Part shown: positions 54,189-55,172 of the stretch, piece after piece
Position numbering within the stretch: the stretch's first letter is position 1
Layout of the letters: each line of letters opens with the position of its first letter
Assembly: GCA_003697015.1 (NCBI GenBank)
Contig: RFGL01000098.1
Coordinates: 1-55,172 of the forward strand
Reading direction: 5' to 3'
DNA: 55,172 bases
DNA from: Acidobacteriota bacterium
GTDB lineage: Bacteria > Acidobacteriota > Thermoanaerobaculia > Multivoradales > J023
The notes under the pieces: generated by a model
Told to the model about the DNA's origin: nothing
Seen by the model: only the letters and a program-made list of their open reading frames with translations
Database searches by the model: none
Position numbers and translations under genes: made by a program

Positions 54189-55172
54189 CTAGCAGGGGGC
54201 GTTCCACAGCTTCGCCCGCCGCAACCGCTTGAGATCCGGATCGCCCTCGGCCATCTGCCAGAAGTTTCCGTAGGCCCGGATCCCGCAGAGTAGCTCTTTG
54301 GCCTCCTTCAAGTTTGCCCTCCCGCCTTTTTTCGACAGCACGCAGGCCAGGTTGTAGCGGATCAGGTGACGCGGTTCGCCGCCCGACGTCGCGACGTCCT
54401 GCTCGTCGAGCACGATCGCCTTGCGGTACTCCGAGAGCGCCTCCTCCAGCTGCCCTCTCTCGTCATAAATCCAGGCGCGGTAGTGCGGGCCGTCGGCCCG
54501 TCGCTCAAGGCCGAGCCTCTCGGCTTCTTCGAGCTCTTCTAGAGCCTCATCGAGCATCTGCTCTTTCTTGTCTCCGGCTGGCAGACTGAAGCTCCAGGCG
54601 CACAACGTCTTGACCAGGTCCAGCCTCGCGTTACTGCTCCCTGGATCTAAGACGATGGCTCGTCGATCGCGAGCACAGGCCCGCACATGCTGCTTCGTCG
54701 CGCGCCAATACCGCGCCAGGTCAACCAGTTGCTTCGCCCTTTGTTTGGGGTCTGACGGCACATTGAGCCGATCCGCCACCATCAGGAAGGTGTCGTAGTC
54801 CTGCCAGGCCTGGGCTTCGTCGTCCGGTACCTCCAACGCCTGGCCGGCGAGAAAGTGCTGATCCAGGCGGCGAAGAAGTGGCGAGGCTTCCTCTTCGATC
54901 TCGCGCCATGCGTTTTCGGCGCCCTCGCGCATCTCGCGGATCGGCTTGAGGGCCTCGTCGGCGAGCTGCTGGGCTTTCTTCGCGTCCGCAACCGCGTCCT
55001 CCGCAACGGCCGCCGCGACCCCGACGCTCTTGCTGACTTTGGCGATCTGCTCCTCAGCGTCCCTGCCGATCTTGTCGACCCGACGGACGCTGAAGAAGCC
55101 CCAGGCGATGATCGCGGTGAGCAGCAGGGCGAAGACGCCGAGGCTTACTTGCAGGATGGTGCCGAGGGTGGA
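54189..55172 (-). CDS. TPR membrane protein (N-terminus beyond window)
   Basis: The frame is open to the window edge for 328 codons. It shows a hydrophobic helix near the start (VFALLLTAIIAWGFF), a coiled-coil region (VDKIGRDAEEQIAKVSKSVG to about DEALKPIREM), then TPR-like helical pairs (TKQHVRACARDRRAIVLDP, PHYRAWIYDERGQLEEALSE, IRYNLACVLSKKGGRANL). It is probably a membrane-anchored protein with a TPR domain for protein contacts. The upstream domains are not seen, so function is open. Confidence 0.7.
   Translation of the reverse strand, partial: STLGTILQVSLGVFALLLTAIIAWGFFSVRRVDKIGRDAEEQIAKVSKSVGVAAAVAEDAVADAKKAQQLADEALKPIREMREGAENAWREIEEEASPLLRRLDQHFLAGQALEVPDDEAQAWQDYDTFLMVADRLNVPSDPKQRAKQLVDLARYWRATKQHVRACARDRRAIVLDPGSSNARLDLVKTLCAWSFSLPAGDKKEQMLDEALEELEEAERLGLERRADGPHYRAWIYDERGQLEEALSEYRKAIVLDEQDVATSGGEPRHLIRYNLACVLSKKGGRANLKEAKELLCGIRAYGNFWQMAEGDPDLKRLRRAKLWNAPC

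Overview
This is a high-GC chromosomal window with GC-ending codons throughout. The mix of genes (orphan type I substrate-binding lipoproteins, AraC-type/TPR regulators, a DUF3311 plus sodium symporter pair, a UbiA-type decaprenyl-phosphate phosphoribosyltransferase, a pseudokinase of Ser/Thr kinase type) suggests an Acidobacteriota-like, Gram-negative bacterium, perhaps of the Thermoanaerobaculia. That placement rests on gene content and is inference. No phage, transposase, integrase or CRISPR array was seen. Genes run on both strands in short operons. Many long open frames antisense to real genes are by-products of the base composition.

Left part (1-17.4 kb): a partial, catalytically degenerate Ser/Thr kinase; a 753-base AT-richer leader in front of a giant secreted multicopper oxidase (1665 aa, copper motifs in permuted order, MnxG-like) followed by a secreted beta-propeller protein; a nucleotidyltransferase with a small partner (toxin-antitoxin-like); a DUF3311/sodium symporter pair; SMUG1-type uracil-DNA glycosylase; AI-2E-type permease; HU-family protein; Glu/Leu-type dehydrogenase; and the AmmeMemoRadiSam radical SAM enzyme with a small partner.

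Middle part (17.4-37.3 kb): two paralogous branched-chain-type substrate-binding lipoproteins flank a Wzm/Wzt polysaccharide-export ABC transporter; next come DUF3467, hppD and hmgA (tyrosine to maleylacetoacetate), an alpha/beta hydrolase, and a cNMP-binding/FHA protein. A tight operon follows: an ArsM-type arsenite methyltransferase, a radical SAM protein, a metallophosphoesterase-fold protein, a flavoprotein and ferrochelatase. Its enzyme combination resembles organoarsenical natural-product pathways but does not match one I can name. After it lie a small sigma-like factor, tRNA-Asn with a near-perfect sigma70 promoter, a sulfatase-fold protein, a TPR fragment, a 48-aa secreted peptide and an AraC-type HTH/TPR regulator.

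Right part (37.3-55.2 kb): a cell-shape operon on the minus strand (mreB, mreC, mreD, mrdA, rodA, rng) ends in a fusion of an LPS-kinase-like domain to a glycosidase-like domain. Upstream of mreB is a FecR-domain protein. Divergent from that are a PpiD-like periplasmic foldase and ruvA. A UbiA phosphoribosyltransferase, a YfhO-like membrane protein, a 9-codon ORF with a very strong ribosome binding site, and a partial TPR membrane protein close the window.

The points most worth follow-up are the ArsM/radical SAM operon, the peptide next to an HTH-TPR regulator (a layout like the RRNPP peptide-sensing systems), the permuted giant multicopper oxidase, the kinase-glycosidase fusion, and -10 boxes lying only 7-9 bases before several start codons, which suggest leaderless mRNAs.
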